A stretch of 64,000 bases of DNA, taken from contig CAYSNW010000014.1 of assembly GCA_964432415.1 (NCBI GenBank), forward strand, positions 1 to 64,000. The letters run 5' to 3'. Numbering within the stretch: the stretch's first letter is position 1; every line of letters begins with the position of its first letter. The stretch comes from JAFECT01 sp964432415. Its GTDB lineage: Bacteria > Pseudomonadota > Alphaproteobacteria > Caulobacterales > Caulobacteraceae. The notes under the pieces are model-generated. The model was given only the letters and a program-made list of their open reading frames with translations. It was not told the DNA's origin and did not search any database. Made by a program: the position numbers and the translations under genes. This document shows positions 26,929 through 34,922 of the stretch, one piece after another.

Positions 26929-26968
26929 TCGGGCTGGGTCAAATGAAGTTAAAAGGTGGCCTTGGATT

Positions 26969-27787
26969 TCACATCACCGGCCGGAACAGGCCCTTGGGCG
27001 AGGCGGTGAAGATCTCCACCCCCGTCTCGGTCACCCCCACCGAGTGCTCGCACTGGGCCGAGAGCGACTTGTCGCGGGTCACCGCGGTCCAGCCGTCGTT
27101 CAGCACCTTCACCTGCGGCTTGCCCAGGTTCACCATCGGCTCGACGGTGAAGAACATGCCGGGCTTCAGCTCCGGCCCCGTGCCCTTGTGGCCGAAGTGC
27201 AGGACGTTGGGGTTGTCGTGAAACACCCGCCCCAGGCCGTGGCCGCAGAAGTCGCGCACCACCGAGCAGCGCTGGGCCTCGACGTGCTGCTGGATGGCCC
27301 AGCCGATGTCGCCGAAGCGGTTTCCCGGCTTCACCTGCGCCAGGCCCAGTTCGATCGCCTCATAGGTCACGTCGATCAGCCGGCGCGAGCGCGGCGCGAT
27401 CTCGCCGATCGGGTACATGCGGCTGGTGTCGCCGTGCCAGCCGCCCGCGATCACGGTCACGTCGATGTTGACGATGTCGCCTTCGCGAAGCGCCCGCTCG
27501 CCGGGGATGCCGTGGCAGACCACGTGGTTGGGCGAGATGCAGACCGTGTGGTGATAGCCGCGGTAGAACAGGCAGGCGGGCAGGGCCTTGTGGTCCAGCA
27601 CGAACTCGCGCGCCATCCGGTCGAGGTCCGCGGTCACCGCGCCCGCAACCACGTGCGGCGTCAGCATGTCCAGGCACTCGGCCGCGATGCGCCCGGCCTT
27701 GCGCATGCCCTCGAAGTCCTCGGGCGTATGGACCTTGATCCGGTCGGTGCGGACCAGGGCGTCGGAGATCGATTCGAGGGTCTGCAT
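26969..27787 (-). CDS. map: Methionine aminopeptidase, type I
   Basis: Removes the initiator methionine from nascent proteins in the cytosol. 272 residues with the full dinuclear-metal ligand set: D109 (NIDVTV), D120 (GDTSR), H183 (CGHGLG), E216 (VEPMV) and E247 (CEHSV). H91-92 region YHHTVCISPNHVVCHGIP is the substrate-pocket signature. The length suits type I, without a zinc-finger extension. Start ATG 27787 is followed by MQTLESISDALVRTDRIKVH; the ribosome site is weak. sfsA lies 9 bases upstream in the same direction, so the two probably share a transcript. Confidence 0.95.
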   Translation of the reverse strand: MQTLESISDALVRTDRIKVHTPEDFEGMRKAGRIAAECLDMLTPHVVAGAVTADLDRMAREFVLDHKALPACLFYRGYHHTVCISPNHVVCHGIPGERALREGDIVNIDVTVIAGGWHGDTSRMYPIGEIAPRSRRLIDVTYEAIELGLAQVKPGNRFGDIGWAIQQHVEAQRCSVVRDFCGHGLGRVFHDNPNVLHFGHKGTGPELKPGMFFTVEPMVNLGKPQVKVLNDGWTAVTRDKSLSAQCEHSVGVTETGVEIFTASPKGLFRPVM

Positions 27788-27796
27788 CGGCGGGAA

Positions 27797-28519
27797 CTAT
27801 CCAGGCGGGAGGTCAGGAGCGGATCGCCAGGTCATGGCGCGGTCGAGGCGGATCGCCTCGGGGCTAAGGTGGCAACCATAGCACAAAACTTCCACCCCCT
27901 TCGATGCGGCCTCGCGCAGCGCGGGGCCGTAGGCCTTGTCGATATCGTCGGCGGTGTCGAACACCTGCGCGTCCGTGCGCTGGATCACGAACAGCATCAC
28001 CGCCCGTTCCCCCGCCTCCACCCGCCGCTCCAGCGCCTTCAGGTGTTTGACCCCGCGCACGGTGACGCAATCGGGAAACTCCGACAGGCCGGGCGTGCGC
28101 AGAAAGTGGCTGTTCTTGACCTCGACCCAGGCGCGGGGCCGCCCCGGGTGCTCCAGCAGGATGTCGATGCGGCTGTCGCCGTCGTAGGCGACCTCGCGGC
28201 GCAGGGTGTCGTAGCCGGCCAGCTCCGGAATGAAGCCCGCCTGAATAGCCTCCGCCGCCAGCCGGTTGGGATGCATGGTGTTGATGCCGACCAGGCCGCC
28301 CGCGACCTCCACCATCTCCAGCGTGTGCTTCAGCTTGCGTTTGGGATCGTCTGCCGGCGAGACCCAGACGACCGAACCCGGGTCCTTCAGCCCCAGCATG
28401 GCGCCGGGGTTGGGGCAGTGGGCGGTGGCGAACGGCCCGTCGTCCAACTCCACGTCGGCGAAGAAGCGCTTGTAGCGCTGGACCAGGCGGCCGCGGACCA
28501 GGGGGCGGGGGAAGAGCAT
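27797..28519 (-). CDS. sfsA: SfsA family protein (sugar fermentation stimulation protein homolog)
   Basis: 240 residues, the usual length. SfsA hallmarks: an OB-fold-like start (LVRGRLVQRYKRFFADVELD), HCPNPGAMLGLKDPG, a nuclease-like core with SRIDILLEH and AWVEVKNSHFL (PD-(D/E)xK-type E-x-K) and FPDCVTVRGVKHLKAL, and the end VEVLCYGCHLSPEAIRL. Described as a DNA/RNA-binding or nuclease-like protein; its role outside E. coli is uncertain. Start ATG 28519 follows a poor ribosome site. Directly upstream of map. Confidence 0.92.
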   Translation of the reverse strand: MLFPRPLVRGRLVQRYKRFFADVELDDGPFATAHCPNPGAMLGLKDPGSVVWVSPADDPKRKLKHTLEMVEVAGGLVGINTMHPNRLAAEAIQAGFIPELAGYDTLRREVAYDGDSRIDILLEHPGRPRAWVEVKNSHFLRTPGLSEFPDCVTVRGVKHLKALERRVEAGERAVMLFVIQRTDAQVFDTADDIDKAYGPALREAASKGVEVLCYGCHLSPEAIRLDRAMTWRSAPDLPPG

Positions 28520-28551
28520 CCGGCCTAGGTAGGGAAAGCCGCCGCCTCTGG

Positions 28552-29496
28552 CTACATCGACGCCATATAGGCCGGCATCGACAGGTCGGTGCGGCCCCGG
28601 CGCACGGTCATGTAGGCCACCGCCGTCGCCCGGTCGCAGATCACCTCGCGCACCACCGCGATGATCGTCACGGCGCCGACCAGAGCCAGGCAGGGCAGGG
28701 ACAGGAAGCCCCGCCAGCCCTGGGCGTTCCAGTCGGGCACAGCGTTCCACAGGGCGTCCCAGGGCAGGCTCGCGCCCGCCGGGTCGATCAGCCGCCAGGC
28801 GCCCCACAAGGCCGCCGCCGAGGCCGCGGCCCAGATCCCGAGGGTGATCGCGTGCATCACGAACAGTTGGCCGACGTGGCCCTCGGTGAACAGCCAGCTC
28901 TTCTGCACCGGGTCCCAGGTGCGGCGGCTGGTCAGGGCCGCGATGTGCACGAAGGTGTGGCGCACGAACACGATCATGCCCACCACCGCCAGCCAGGCGA
29001 TCGAGGCGCCCATGGCCCAGGTCATGACGGGGCGCGGGATGTGAAAGCCGTCGGACACCTTTCCGGTCGCCATGACGGTGACGAACAGAGCCCCCGCCGG
29101 CAGCAACATCCACCAGCGCAGCCGCTGGTTGGTCGGCTGGGTGGAGCGCGCGTAGCCGGACACGGAGCGTCCCAGCACGCCCAGGCCCGCGCTGAGGTAG
29201 AAGAAATGCGACTTCTCCGGCGCCATCACCGAGCGATAGGCCGCGCCGTCCAGAATGATCGCCGGGATGCTCAGCACCGCCAGGATCATCACGCCGCCGT
29301 AGTAGAGCGCGCCGAAATTGATCAGTCCGATCGCCTTGACGAAGGTCAGCGCCCCCACGGCCGCCGCGGCCAGCGGCACGGTGGCGACCAGCCAGGCCAG
29401 CACGACCCAGGGCTTGCCGAACAGCAGGGCGAAGCCGGAAAAGGCGGCGGCGACCGGGTTGAAGTCGGCGACGGCCTCGGTGTCCTCATTGTCCAT
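28552..29496 (-). CDS. Multi-pass inner-membrane protein, unknown function (314 aa)
   Basis: Start ATG 29496 was chosen because GGGGGGAT sits just upstream; an ATG seven codons further up is in frame. About six hydrophobic segments are visible: WVVLAWLVATVPLAAAAVGA, YYGGVMILAVLSIPAIIL, WWMLLPAGALFVTVMA, SIAWLAVVGMIVFVRHTFV, GIWAAASAAALWGAW, and LALVGAVTIIAVVREVI, with an FLSLPC bend. No catalytic motif was seen. It resembles integral membrane proteins annotated only as hypothetical in Caulobacterales. It may be transcribed with sfsA-map (33 bases upstream of sfsA). Confidence 0.75.
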   Translation of the reverse strand: MDNEDTEAVADFNPVAAAFSGFALLFGKPWVVLAWLVATVPLAAAAVGALTFVKAIGLINFGALYYGGVMILAVLSIPAIILDGAAYRSVMAPEKSHFFYLSAGLGVLGRSVSGYARSTQPTNQRLRWWMLLPAGALFVTVMATGKVSDGFHIPRPVMTWAMGASIAWLAVVGMIVFVRHTFVHIAALTSRRTWDPVQKSWLFTEGHVGQLFVMHAITLGIWAAASAAALWGAWRLIDPAGASLPWDALWNAVPDWNAQGWRGFLSLPCLALVGAVTIIAVVREVICDRATAVAYMTVRRGRTDLSMPAYMASM

Positions 29497-29550
29497 CTGC
29501 GTATCCCCCCGCCACAACCTTAGCAGGAAGCCGAGCGCTGGCGAGAGCCT

Positions 29551-30087
29551 CTAGGGCGTCGCGGCCGGCGCCAGGCAGGAGGTCTCCTGCCCTTCGAGGT
29601 CAAAACTGACGCGTTCGATCACCGGCCCGTATTCGCCCGGTGGGAACTCGGGCCAGCCGCCTTCGCCCGCAATCGCGGCGAAGAAGCTCAGGCTGAAGGG
29701 TGAAGCCCTGCGGTCCTTCGGTTCGAACCAGTAGATGCGGCGCTTGTCGATGCCGCTGGCGTAATCCTGGCTGACCCGTACGACCTCGAATATCCGGCCG
29801 CCAGGGCGGGTCGCGATCAGCCGCTTGACGTATTTCGGCCGGTTGAAGTCATGCATCACGACCGCGAACGCCCCGCGCGGGGATCTCACGGTCGCCGCGA
29901 TATAGCCCTCGTTGGGATAGCCGAGGGTCAAGACCTCGCCCGGGGCCAGCCGCAGGTTGAAGCCCGCTCCGCAGAACACGCCCGGCCCGGCATAGGTGGG
30001 CGGGCGCCAGCCCATCGGCGGTACGTTGGCCTGCGAGACCGGGGCGGCAGCCAAGAACGCCGCCGCCAGGACCAGCCCTCTCCACAT
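29551..30087 (-). CDS. Exported protein of unknown function (178 aa)
   Basis: A strong GGGGAGG site precedes ATG 30087. Signal peptide MWRGLVLAAAFLAAAPVSQA, cleaved before NVPPMGW. The mature domain is mostly beta, with two cysteines (VFCGAG and ETSCLAP) near its ends that could form a disulfide. It holds motifs such as LAPGEVLTLGYPNEGYIAA and YWFEPKDRRASPF. No family recognised. It is a single gene flanked by a membrane-protein gene and the SRPBCC/ArsR pair. Confidence 0.72.
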   Translation of the reverse strand: MWRGLVLAAAFLAAAPVSQANVPPMGWRPPTYAGPGVFCGAGFNLRLAPGEVLTLGYPNEGYIAATVRSPRGAFAVVMHDFNRPKYVKRLIATRPGGRIFEVVRVSQDYASGIDKRRIYWFEPKDRRASPFSLSFFAAIAGEGGWPEFPPGEYGPVIERVSFDLEGQETSCLAPAATP

Positions 30088-30136
30088 CGTTGCCGCCTCC
30101 CCGCTGGGGCGACCCTAGGCCGCCGCTCCGCGGCTG

Positions 30137-30574
30137 TCAGCCCTCCGCCACCCGCTTCAGCTGCGGCAGCACGAAGGAGCGCCAGCCGCCGTCCAGCATG
30201 TCGCGGATGCCGCGGATCTGGTCCGGCTCGAAGCGGTCCCACCCGGAGTGGGTCAGCTCCGCGCGCACGCCGCCGGCTGTCGGGGTCAGGTCGATGCTGA
30301 CCAGGGTCTTCGGCGTGCCGGGCATGTACCAGCTGAAGGCCAGGCGCCGTCCGGGCTCCAGGGCGGTGACGTCGCACCAGGTCGCGCCGGTGATATCGCC
30401 AGCGGCCCGTTTGGCCCCGTCCGGCTGCATGTGGAAGGTCGAGCCCAGCTCCGGCTTGAAGTTCATGCAGCCCAGCCACTGCTCCACCAGGCCGCCCTCG
30501 GTCATCACCGTCCAGACCCGCTCCGGCGTGGCCTCGATCTCGATGGCGCAGACGATATCGTCCAGCGTTTTCAT
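30137..30574 (-). CDS. SRPBCC (AHSA1-type) domain protein
   Basis: 145 residues of the START/Bet v1-like AHSA1 group: IVCAIEIEATPERVWTVMTEGGLVEQWLG opens the hydrophobic-cavity fold, EPGRRLAFSWYMPGTPKTLVSI is the central sheet, and RDMLDGGWRSFVLPQLKRVAEG the closing helix. It overlaps the ArsR gene by 4 bases, a very common ArsR-SRPBCC pairing in bacteria. The ligand is unknown. It is likely controlled by that regulator. Confidence 0.88.
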   Translation of the reverse strand: MKTLDDIVCAIEIEATPERVWTVMTEGGLVEQWLGCMNFKPELGSTFHMQPDGAKRAAGDITGATWCDVTALEPGRRLAFSWYMPGTPKTLVSIDLTPTAGGVRAELTHSGWDRFEPDQIRGIRDMLDGGWRSFVLPQLKRVAEG

Positions 30575-30888
30575 GTCTTTCTCTCAGCCAGTTGTTTCAG
30601 GGTGTGAAGCTTCGCCGTCCAGAAGCGGTCGAGCCAGGCGCGGGCGTCCTCGAGCGCCGCACGGTCCAGCGCATAGAGGTTCTCCTTGCCCTCGCGCCGG
30701 GCGCTGACCAGCCGCACCTCGCCCAGCACCTTCAGATGCCGCGAGATCGCAGGCCGGCTCATGGGAAAGCGTTGCGCCAGCGCGTGCACAGGCAGGGGCC
30801 GCTCGCCCAGCGCCTCCAGGATGCCCCGGCGGGTGGGATCGGCCAGGGCGCGGAACACCGCGTCGCGATGCAGATCACGTAACGTCAT
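30571..30888 (-). CDS. ArsR-family winged-helix repressor
   Basis: 105 residues. The HTH_20/ArsR domain runs from FRALADPTRRGILEALGERP through HALAQRFPMSRPAISRHLKVL, the recognition helix, to the wing LVSARREGKENLYALD. There are no metal-binding cysteine pairs (no ELCVCDL box), so a metal sensor is unlikely. First gene of a two-gene operon with the SRPBCC protein. Repeated GTTAC/GTAAC half-sites at its start point to autoregulation. Confidence 0.92.
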   Translation of the reverse strand: MTLRDLHRDAVFRALADPTRRGILEALGERPLPVHALAQRFPMSRPAISRHLKVLGEVRLVSARREGKENLYALDRAALEDARAWLDRFWTAKLHTLKQLAERKT

Positions 30889-30920
30889 GGTTACGCGTTA
30901 TGCGTAACATCTCGGTTACC
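30878..30920. promoter_or_regulatory. Inverted-repeat operator array at the ArsR start
   Basis: GTTACGC-N5-GCGTAAC (30890-30908) is a 7+7 palindrome directly upstream of the start. CGTAAC (30878-30883) and GTTACC (30915-30920) add further half-sites. Spacing suits binding of one or two ArsR dimers over the promoter and start codon. Inferred. Confidence 0.55.
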
Positions 30921-31038
30921 TGTCAAGCGGCGTTTCGGAGCGTCGGTTTCATCGTATGGGCGCCCGGCCTCGTCGGCGCGCCAGGACGCGCCGGGCCGAT
31001 TCCGCTAGGGTGAAGCTTCCGCCGAAAGGGATCGATCC

Positions 31039-31467
31039 ATGCTTTCCACAGCCCTCGCGCTGGCCCTCGCCGCCGGCTCACCCGCCGAGGACGCCGCCAC
31101 GGTCGCGGCGCTGGACACCCGCTACCAGGCCGCGGTCAAGGCCAACGACGCTGCGGCCATGGACGCCATTCTCGACGACCGTTTCGTGCTTGTGGTCGGC
31201 ACGGGACAGAGCGCCACCAAGGCCGACCTGCTGGAGAGCGCCAGGACCCGGGCGGTGATCTGGGAACACCAGGAAGAAGCCGCCGGCAGCCAGACGGTGC
31301 GGGTCTACGGCGACACCGCCGTGGTCACCGCCAAGCTGTGGTTGAAGGGCAGCCGCGGCGGACAGCCCATTGACCGGACCCTTTGGTTCTCCGACACCTA
31401 TGTGCGCACCGCGACCGGCTGGCGTTACGCCTTCGGCCAGGCTTCGCTTCCCCTGCCTCCCGGCTAA
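31039..31467 (+). CDS. Exported NTF2-like (DUF4440/SnoaL) protein
   Basis: 142 residues with a short signal peptide (LSTALALALAAGSPA). The mature part has the DUF4440 pattern: DTRYQAAVKANDAAAMDAILDDRFVLVVGTGQ, then a sheet with GDTAVVTAKLWLKG and FSDTYVRTATGWRYAFGQAS. Such cone-fold proteins act as small hydrolases, isomerases or binding proteins; the substrate is unknown. GAAAGGGA lies ahead of the ATG. Followed after 11 bases by a small gene, probably the same transcript. Confidence 0.8.
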   Translation: MLSTALALALAAGSPAEDAATVAALDTRYQAAVKANDAAAMDAILDDRFVLVVGTGQSATKADLLESARTRAVIWEHQEEAAGSQTVRVYGDTAVVTAKLWLKGSRGGQPIDRTLWFSDTYVRTATGWRYAFGQASLPLPPG

Positions 31468-31478
31468 GGAGATCCGCC

Positions 31479-31712
31479 ATGCATGTTCATGTCTTCAAAG
31501 GCCCGGGCCGCGTCTTCTGCGTCACCGCCGACCAGGCCGGCGCCAATCTGCCGGCCCGTTTCGGCCCCTGGGAGGTCTTCCGGTCCATCGAGCTGGAGCG
31601 GGGCGGGACCCAGCCCGGCCTGAACGTCGAGGAATGCCTCGACGACCTCGAGGCCCACGGCCTGCACCTGACCGACGCCCACGTGCGCATCACCGATCAG
31701 GCGCTCGGCTGA
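31479..31712 (+). CDS. Small protein of unknown function (77 aa)
   Basis: ATG 31479 follows an AAGGAGA ribosome site directly behind the stop of the DUF4440 gene. The product MHVHVFKGPGRVFCVTADQ continues as a compact acidic protein (PARFGPWEVFRSIEL, NVEECLDDLEAHG). No signal, no membrane segment, no recognised family. Codon use is like its neighbours, and the good ribosome site supports a real gene. Convergent with the DUF1345 gene, 4 bases apart. Confidence 0.65.
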   Translation: MHVHVFKGPGRVFCVTADQAGANLPARFGPWEVFRSIELERGGTQPGLNVEECLDDLEAHGLHLTDAHVRITDQALG

Positions 31713-31716
31713 CGGC

Positions 31717-32475
31717 CTAGAACAGCGACGCCGACAGGTTGATCGTCAGCCCCAGGATCATGGCGTTGAACATGAAGGCGATCACCCCGTGGCCGGTGGC
31801 CAGCCGCCGGATCGCCTTGGACTCGATGTTCACGTCCGCGGTGGCGCAGGCCACCCCGATCACCATCGAGAAGTGCACGAAGTCCCAGTAGTCGGGCGTC
31901 TTGTCGCCGCCGGGGAACACCAGGCCGCCGCGATAGGGCAGGTGCGCATGGTGCGGCGGGGGCAGCCGGTCCTTGACCAGGTCCAGCCGCTCCGGCGGAT
32001 TGGCCGGCATGTAGTAGTCGTGGGCGTAGTGCACCGCGAACACCAGCTGGGTGAAGGTCCAGGACAGGGCCACGGTGACGATCATCACCAGGATGCGGAA
32101 ATACTGGTACTGGCCCTTGTCCGCCTTGTTCAGGAGCATCTCGGCGCAGACCGCCGCGATGGACGCCACAGCCCCGATCAGGCTGATCCACAAGACCGCC
32201 CCGCGCCCCTCGTCCAGCCGGTCCGAGCGTTTGGCCATGGCGTCGGCGTCCACCGACTGGCTCATGAAGCGGAACAGCAGCACGATGGTGACGAACACGC
32301 CCGAGTCCCACGACAGCACCGCGCGCGAGGACCAGCGCCAGTCGTAGGGCAGCACGATCATGCCCACGACGAAGATGAAAAAGCCGGTGGCCAGGGACGG
32401 CCTCGCCAGCAGCGGACGGATGAGTCGCATAGGGGTCATGGCGGGCAGCATGCCGACTTTTCGGGCGTTCGTCAC
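31717..32475 (-). CDS. DUF1345 inner-membrane protein
   Basis: About 250 residues with five hydrophobic segments. DUF1345 hallmarks: TGFFIFVVGMIVLPYDWRW, VTIVLLFRFMSQSVDADAMAKRS, ISLIGAVASIAAVCAEML, WTFTQLVFAVHYAHDYYM, the soluble GLVFPGGDKTPDYWDFVHFSMVIGVACATADVN, and a last segment MFNAMILGLTINLSASLF. Function unknown. The start is uncertain: GTG 32475 is given, while ATG 32451 or ATG 32439 would trim 8-12 residues. Confidence 0.85.
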   Translation of the reverse strand: MTNARKVGMLPAMTPMRLIRPLLARPSLATGFFIFVVGMIVLPYDWRWSSRAVLSWDSGVFVTIVLLFRFMSQSVDADAMAKRSDRLDEGRGAVLWISLIGAVASIAAVCAEMLLNKADKGQYQYFRILVMIVTVALSWTFTQLVFAVHYAHDYYMPANPPERLDLVKDRLPPPHHAHLPYRGGLVFPGGDKTPDYWDFVHFSMVIGVACATADVNIESKAIRRLATGHGVIAFMFNAMILGLTINLSASLF

Positions 32476-32577
32476 AACCCTGTCCGCTTCGACGCAGCGG
32501 ACCTTGCGGGCCGGCGCCCGCCAAGCCTAGGTTCCGCGCCTCGTCCCTCGCGCCTTGTCTCTGATCGGAGCCGCCTC

Positions 32578-34080
32578 GTGACCGTCCTGACACTACGTTC
32601 GATCCTGCTGGCCGGCCTCGCCGCCGCCCTGGTCTGCGCCCCCGCCGAGGCCGCCCCCTGGAACAAAAAGGCGAAACCCAAGGCGCCGCCGCCGGCCGCG
32701 GCCGCGCCCCTGCCGCTGGTCGCAACGGCCGTCGAGCTGCGCGACAGGGCCATGCGCGGCGACAATATCGCGCTGGACTTCACCCGCGAGCTGACCACGC
32801 GCTTCGGCCCGCGCCCCGCCGGCTCGAAGAACGAGCAGGCCGCGGCCCAGTGGGCCGCCGAACGCATGAAAGCCATGGGCTTCGAAAACGTCCAGATCCA
32901 GGAGTTCCCGGTCACCGGCTGGAGCCGAGGCTCCGAGAGCGCCGAACTTCTGCTGCCCGACGGCCGCCGCCAGCCGCTGGTCGCCGTGGCGCTGGGCGAA
33001 TCCCCGCCCACGCCCGCCGCCGGCATCGAGGCCGAAGTCGTGGTCTTCCCGGACCTGGAGAGCCTCAAGGCCGTCCCCGACGGCTCCCTGGCGGGCAAGA
33101 TCGCCGTGGTGCTGCGGCCCATGACCCGCATGCAGGACGGCTCGGGCTACGGCCTGATCAGCAACATCCGCGGCGTCGGTCCGGGCGAGGCGGCCAGGAA
33201 GGGCGCCATCGCCTTCATGCTGCGCGGCGCCGGCACCGACAGCCATCGCCTGGGCCACACCGGCACCACCCGCTACGTCAACGGCGTGGTCCCGATCCCC
33301 GCCTTCGCCCTGTCCAACCCCGACGCCGAGCAGATCGGCCGCCTGGCGGCGCTCGGCCCCGTCAAGGTGAGGCTGTTCTCCTCGGCTTCCTATGTCACCG
33401 GGACCCACAGCCAGAACGTCATCGCCGAGATCCGCGGCCGCGAGAAGCCGGACGAGGTGATCCTGCTGGGCGCCCACCTGGACAGCTGGGACCTGGGCAC
33501 GGGCGCCATCGACGACGGCACGGGCGACGCCATCATCGCCGCGGCCGCCAAGCTGATCCGCGACCTGCCCCAGCGCCCGCGCCGCACCATCCGCGTGGTG
33601 TTCTACGGCTCGGAGGAAGTGGCCCAGCCCAACGCCCCCTTCGGCGCCTTCGGCGGCAACGCCTACGCCGCCGCCCGCAAGGGCGAGCTGGCCACCCACA
33701 TGGCCGCGGGCGAAAGCGATTTCGGCGCCGACCGCATCTATTCGCTCAACCTGCCCCACGGCGGCCCCGGCAGCGACTTTGCAAAGATGGTCGAGCCGGT
33801 CCTGACCCCCATCGGGGTGATCACCAAGGCCGACCCGGCCGGCCACGGCGGCACCGATATCGGCCCCAGCGTCGAGGCGGGCGTGCCCGAGTTCGCCCTG
33901 AACCAGGACGGCTCGCGCTACTTCGACCTGCACCACACCGCCGACGACACCTTCGACAAGATCGATCCCCAGCAGTTGAACCAGAACGTGGCGGCCTGGA
34001 CGGCGCTGGTCTGGCTGCTCGCCGACAGTGACGTCGACTTCCGGGCCCTGGCGGCCAAGGCCCCGGCGGCGGCGCACTGA
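32578..34080 (+). CDS. Exported M28-family zinc aminopeptidase/carboxypeptidase
   Basis: 500 residues from GTG 32578 (GGAG a few bases upstream). Signal peptide ending APAEAAP. An inserted PA-type domain (VVVFPDLESLKAVPDGSLAGKIAVV) precedes the M28 catalytic core. Core metal and acid residues read LLGAHLDSWDLGTGAIDDGTG (first His and bridging Asp), VFYGSEEVAQPN (Glu pair), GHGGTDIGP (Asp) and LHHTADDTFDKI (last His). Probably a periplasmic peptide-trimming enzyme. The stop is 2 bases before the beta-lactamase start, implying a two-gene operon. Confidence 0.9.
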   Translation: MTVLTLRSILLAGLAAALVCAPAEAAPWNKKAKPKAPPPAAAAPLPLVATAVELRDRAMRGDNIALDFTRELTTRFGPRPAGSKNEQAAAQWAAERMKAMGFENVQIQEFPVTGWSRGSESAELLLPDGRRQPLVAVALGESPPTPAAGIEAEVVVFPDLESLKAVPDGSLAGKIAVVLRPMTRMQDGSGYGLISNIRGVGPGEAARKGAIAFMLRGAGTDSHRLGHTGTTRYVNGVVPIPAFALSNPDAEQIGRLAALGPVKVRLFSSASYVTGTHSQNVIAEIRGREKPDEVILLGAHLDSWDLGTGAIDDGTGDAIIAAAAKLIRDLPQRPRRTIRVVFYGSEEVAQPNAPFGAFGGNAYAAARKGELATHMAAGESDFGADRIYSLNLPHGGPGSDFAKMVEPVLTPIGVITKADPAGHGGTDIGPSVEAGVPEFALNQDGSRYFDLHHTADDTFDKIDPQQLNQNVAAWTALVWLLADSDVDFRALAAKAPAAAH

Positions 34081-34082
34081 CC

Positions 34083-34922
34083 ATGGACCGGCGCGCGCTT
34101 CTGGCCGCCTCGGCGGCCCTGGCGAGCGGGGCCTGGGCCGAGCCCGACCGGTTCGGGGACGTGGAACGCTCCACCGGCGGACGCCTGGGCGTCGCGGCGC
34201 TCGACACCGGCACGGGGCGGCGCTGGGCCCACCGCGCGGACGAGCGCTTCCCCATGGCCTCGACCTTCAAGTGGCTGGCGGTCAGCCAGGTGCTGAGCCG
34301 GGTCGACCGCGGCCGTGAACAGCTCTCGCGCCGGATCCCCTACACGAAGGCCGATCTGCTGGAATACGCCCCGGTGACCGCCGCGCGGGTGGGCGAGGGC
34401 GCCATGAGCCTGAACGACCTGTGCGAAGCCGCCATCACCATGAGCGACAACACCGCCGCCAACCTGATCCTGACCACCCTCGGCGGACCCGCCGGCCTGA
34501 CCCGCTGGATCCGCGGCCTCGGCGATCCCACCACCCGCCTGGACCGCAACGAACCGACGCTCAACGAGGCCGAGCCCGGCGATCCGCGCGACACCACCAC
34601 GCCCTCGGCCATGCTGGCCGACCTGCGGCGGGTGCTGACCGGTCCGGTGCTCCAGCTCCCCTCACGCCGGCGTCTGCTGGACTGGCTCGCCGCCAACAAG
34701 ACCGGCGATGACGCCCTGCGTAGGGGCGTGCCGATGGGCTGGCGCGTCGGCGACAAGACGGGCTCGGGGATGCATGGCTCGAGGAACGACGTCGGCATCC
34801 TCTGGCCGCCGGCCGGCAAGCCGATCCTGGTCGCGGCCTACATCGCCGGGGCGACGGCCTCCGGCGACGTCCGAAACGTCGCCCTGGCCGGAATCGCAAA
34901 AATTCTGACTTACGGGCGATAA
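34083..34922 (+). CDS. Class A beta-lactamase
   Basis: 279 residues with an N-terminal export signal (RRALLAASAALASGAWA). All active-site elements of serine class A enzymes are present: S60-T-F-K63, S121-D-N123, E157 in RNEPTLNE (the omega-loop Glu166 equivalent), and K225-T-G227. It acts in the periplasm, opening beta-lactam rings; the spectrum cannot be judged from the sequence. It begins 2 bases after the M28 peptidase and has no adjacent LysR/AmpR regulator. A chromosomal, host-typical gene by base composition. Confidence 0.93.
   Translation: MDRRALLAASAALASGAWAEPDRFGDVERSTGGRLGVAALDTGTGRRWAHRADERFPMASTFKWLAVSQVLSRVDRGREQLSRRIPYTKADLLEYAPVTAARVGEGAMSLNDLCEAAITMSDNTAANLILTTLGGPAGLTRWIRGLGDPTTRLDRNEPTLNEAEPGDPRDTTTPSAMLADLRRVLTGPVLQLPSRRRLLDWLAANKTGDDALRRGVPMGWRVGDKTGSGMHGSRNDVGILWPPAGKPILVAAYIAGATASGDVRNVALAGIAKILTYGR

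Larger units (their letters stand above)
24580..26930 (+). mobile_element. Low-GC insertion between radC and map (three-gene cassette)
   Basis: By eye the GC content falls from about 68-70 % to roughly 45 % (locally near 33 % around 26280-26340) exactly between radC and map, then recovers within the caspase-like gene. The three genes inside share orientation and tight spacing and do not resemble housekeeping neighbours. I found no integrase, terminal repeats or tRNA target, so the mechanism is unknown; borders are approximate. Confidence 0.55.
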
